Shown: one piece after another, positions 61,182 to 64,000 of the stretch
How the letters are laid out: every line of letters starts with the position of its first letter
Position numbering within the stretch: position 1 is the first letter of the stretch
Source of the DNA: Hansfordia pulvinata
Lineage: Eukaryota > Ascomycota > Sordariomycetes > Xylariales
Direction: 5' to 3'
Assembly: GCA_006538405.1 (NCBI GenBank)
Contig: BJKQ01000027.1
Location: 122,656-186,655, forward strand
DNA: 64,000 nt
Notes under the pieces: generated by a model
What the model was told of the DNA's origin: nothing
What the model saw: the letters and a program-made list of their open reading frames with translations, nothing else
Database searches by the model: none
Program-made: the position numbers and the translations under genes

Positions 61182-61192
61182 AAAAGGAGGGG
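61182..61192 (+). other. Polypurine tract of element A
   Basis: AAAAGGAGGGG, five bases before the 3' LTR. It would prime plus-strand DNA synthesis in an active element. The equivalent tract beside the element B LTR is AAAAAAAGGGG. Confidence 0.75.
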
Positions 61193-61197
61193 TATAA

Positions 61198-61724
61198 TGT
61201 TACGAACCTGATTATTAAGCCGGTAAAACGGGCTATATTAATATAAGTAAAAGGCTTATAAATTAATGGTTATATAAGTTAACGTTAAATTAATTATATA
61301 CGCACGGAAATATAAGGATATAAGATATAAGGTCACGTGATTAAAATTAAGATATATTAAATATACGGCTTTAAGACATATTTATAAAGATTTAATAAGG
61401 ATATGTTAAATATGTTAAATATAAACATATTTAAGCGATTTAAACATATCCGTAATATCACGGAGGGGATAAAAGATATATAAGGATAAACGGTTTCTTA
61501 TATATTTAATTATTTATTACCTTAATAATTAATTTAAGTATTTAAGTTATTTTTAAATAAAAGTATACCTCTTAATAATAGTTTACCACTTATTTAATAC
61601 TTTAATTACTTATTATTAATCGATTGCTTAATGTTTACCGATAAGCGACCTTTTAAGTGTTCTTTTAAAATATAAACCTTTAAACCAATTCTATATTTTT
61701 CTTAAAAGAATCCAGGTCGTTACA
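61198..61724 (+). repeat. 3' LTR of element A
   Basis: 527 bases from TGTTACGAACCTGATTATTA to CCAGGTCGTTACA, keeping the canonical TG...CA ends that the 5' copy has partly lost. Differences from the 5' LTR are almost all C/T or G/A, so they reflect RIP rather than age. Confidence 0.92.
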
Positions 61725-61729
61725 CTTAT
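61725..61729. other. Target-site duplication CTTAT, right copy
   Basis: Directly follows the CA end of the 3' LTR of element A; identical to 53,748-53,752. Confidence 0.85.
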
Positions 61730-64000
61730 CTTATTATATAGGTTCTTTTTATTTATTACTTTAAATTAATAATAAAATACTTAATTTTTTAAGTGTTATC
61801 GCGTTATTACTCGTGTTAAGCCGTGTTATTAAAAGCTACTTATAAAAGCCTTACTTTATTATAATCCGGTATTTAAAGGTGAAGCACGTTATTTATCGTT
61901 TCGCGGTGATAATTTAATTAATAAGTTATTAACGTGTTTTAACATTTAACTTTTAAGTATTAACTTTTAATTAAATGTCGTATTTACTTTACGAGTTTAA
62001 TACGTGTTATATATATAATTCTTTTTAATAAGTTATAACGTTATCCCGATTTTTTATAAAGTATAAAAAGTGTTCTTTAATAAGATATAAAAGGTTTTAT
62101 TAATATAAAGTAACCGAAATATTAATAATATTATGGTTCCCGTATTAATTTAAGTATTTTAACTTTTATAAAGAAGTAATAAAACTTAACTTTATTAGTT
62201 AAGTATTATTAATAAGTAATATAAATATAATCGTATTATACGATCTCGCTATGTTAAGCGTTATAAGGAATTAAGTTATATATATTTTTATATACTTTTT
62301 TTAAGTCTTTTTTATTTAAGATTATTATAAGTTCTTTCGTGTCGTTAAAGGTTTTATTATAATAAAAAATCTTCCTTTTCTTTTTTATTAAATAAATACT
62401 TATATAAGCTTCGTACTTAATAAGTTTTATTATATTGCTTAATTCATTATAATTTTCTTAAAAGTATTCCTCGGGTTTAAATATAAATATTTACTTATAA
62501 GGCCTTTTTAAAGATTAAGCGTGTATTAATACGTTAATTATTACGTTTACTTCTTTATTAAATGTTCGTTATCTCGTTATAAAGTTATAATAATCTTTAT
62601 AATCTTTAATTTATTTAATTAAATCTTATTGGTCTTCTCGGTCTTAAATAATACTTATTTTAAAATAAAGAGCTTATTTATTCTTTATAATTACTTTAAA
62701 GATAAAGGAGTTAAATAAGTCTTATTTCTTTTATAAAGTGGTCTTAATACATTTTTAAGTCTTATTATCTTTAACTTTTAATATATCGTTAATAATATTA
62801 TAAGGGTTATTATCGTATTATTCGTTAAGGAGCGCGTATAATCGGGGGTTATTTATAAATTTATTAAAGAATTAAACTTTTTATTTTAAATAAACAGCTT
62901 ATTCTTTTATTATAATTTATTAATATCCGTGCTTAAGGATTTAAAGTATAATATCGTATTATATAATAATATCGGGCTTCCCTTAATTAATAATTCTTAT
63001 AATTACTTAAAGGATTTACTTTAAAGAGTTATATTATATAAAGCCTTATTTATATACTTTTTATTTTAATATATCTTTTAAGTCTTATAAAGTATTATAA
63101 TATTAAATATATTATAATCGATGTATCGTTATAAGGTTAAGTATATATAATTAACTTAAAAGGTATTATAAGTCCTTTTTAAAAGGTCTCGGTTTATTAA
63201 CTTACGCGTTATTTTTAATATTTTAACGTTATTAAACCCTTTTTATAAAATATTAAGGGTAATATTAATTCGGGGTTAAGGTTTAAATTATTATATACCT
63301 TATAAGTTATATAAACTCGTTTTTTAAATATAAGAATTTAACCGTTTTAATTTATTATGATTTCTTTAATAGCCTTAACGTGTTTATTAACTTATTTAAG
63401 TCGTTTAAGCGCTTAATAATCGCGCGTGATATGCCTTAATTTATTATAATTATAATACTTAAATATCTTTTTATATTTATCGTTAAAAGCGCGGTTAATA
63501 TTTATAAGCTTTAAGTGTTATTTATAAAAGGTAAAATAAGGCTTTATTCCTTTTATCGTTATTATCTTATATTTTATAATATATATTAATTATTTTTACT
63601 TTTCTTACGGTGGCGTTTATATAATCGTGTATTAATACGGATAACGGCCTTAATAGATTTATAAAGTTATTTAATAAGTCTTATTTAATTAACTTATCCT
63701 TAACTTTCTCTTTTAATCTTTAATAAAACGTAAGAATCTTACTTTCTTTAATTAAATTAAGTTATATAAGGATGCGTTTAAAGTTTACGGCGTAAAGGGA
63801 CGTTAAGGTCTTTTATTAAAGGTTAATAAGTTTTTTTCAGCTTATCGTTTCTTGTTTAAGTCTTAAAATAAGCCTTTAAGTTATCGTTCGAATTTAATAT
63901 AAGATATAAAGATCCCTTTAATCTTAATTAATTATTGCTTTTAAGGTTTATCGATTACCTTAATAAGGTATGGTTTAAATTAAGTTAAAGCCTTTTTATA
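61725..64000 (-). mobile_element. Element B, 5' part, interrupted by element A and cut by the window edge
   Basis: Continues element B in minus orientation. The stretch at 63,780-63,920 is the reverse complement of element A gag at about 54,900-55,050. By collinearity the left part of B ends at an A-equivalent position of about 57.1 kb, and this part resumes at about 57.1 kb, so the two halves were one element before A inserted. The 5' LTR of B should lie beyond the right edge. No open frame remains. Confidence 0.83.

Larger units (their letters stand above)
53753..61724 (+). mobile_element. Complete Ty3/gypsy chromovirus-type LTR retrotransposon, element A, RIP-mutated
   Basis: 7,972 bases with two LTRs, a 5-bp target duplication and recognisable remains of gag and pol in + orientation. 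Order: LTR, gag with CCHC knuckle, reverse transcriptase, RNase H, integrase, chromodomain, polypurine tract, LTR. RT before integrase marks Ty3/gypsy, and the terminal chromodomain marks the chromovirus clade. It is inserted into element B, a sibling in the opposite orientation. All frames are broken by stops, so the copy is not autonomous. Confidence 0.92.
47051..64000. other. AT-rich, RIP-mutated block
   Basis: From about 47.05 kb the GC content falls to an estimated 15-25% and stays low to the window end. CpA and TpG are almost absent while CpG, CpT and TpA remain (for example, none of either in 47,641-47,760). That is the signature of repeat-induced point mutation acting on CpA. No open frame longer than about 60 codons exists. 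The first 150-300 bases keep more C and CA, so the edge is graded rather than a single step. The repeated content that triggered RIP can be seen: two copies of one retrotransposon family. Confidence 0.93.

Noticed and set aside
47051..64000. AT-rich block as a centromere core
   Set aside because: Content is explained by RIP-mutated retrotransposons; only 17 kb is visible, so a centromere can be neither supported nor excluded.

Overview
The window is nuclear DNA of a filamentous ascomycete, most likely a Sordariomycete. Three things point there: GC-rich genes with short introns (55-82 nt in most genes, GTGAGT/GTAAGT donors, CTAAC/CTGAC-type branch sites); several Pezizomycotina-type gene families; and a 17-kb AT-rich block with the dinucleotide pattern of repeat-induced point mutation (RIP).

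Positions 1-47,050 hold twelve protein genes, one of them cut by the left edge. In order: an unidentified partial gene (-), a mitochondrial-type rhomboid protease (-), a single-pass membrane protein with a low-complexity tail (-), an M20 carboxypeptidase S-like peptidase (-), a small Tma17/Adc17-like coiled-coil protein (+), a small secreted protein (-), an Mpv17/PMP22-family membrane protein (+), phosphoglycerate kinase (+), V-ATPase subunit F (-), a Nur1/DUF2418 nuclear-rim protein (+), a very large disordered protein with C-terminal membrane segments (+), 3-isopropylmalate dehydratase (-), and a large J-domain protein (-). They are ordinary dispersed housekeeping and structural genes. I see no biosynthetic cluster, operon-like unit or CRISPR array.

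Four of these genes can be read through only if six single missing bases are assumed (near 6.65, 31.52, 32.55, 34.3, 37.87 and 43.73 kb). All six are -1 shifts and several lie in homopolymers. One is in the leucine-biosynthesis gene, so systematic deletion errors of a long-read assembly look likelier than gene decay.

From about 47.05 kb to the right edge the DNA becomes roughly 15-25% GC and almost loses CpA/TpG. This block contains a nested pair of Ty3/gypsy-type LTR retrotransposons of one family. A complete RIP-mutated copy (53,753-61,724, + orientation, LTRs of 528 and 527 bp) sits inside a second copy in the opposite orientation, with a perfect 5-bp target duplication CTTAT. Remnants of a CCHC zinc knuckle, reverse transcriptase, integrase and a C-terminal chromodomain can still be recognised, so the family is a chromovirus. 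The 2.1 kb between the gene-rich DNA and the nested elements is also RIP-mutated, and I could not identify it.
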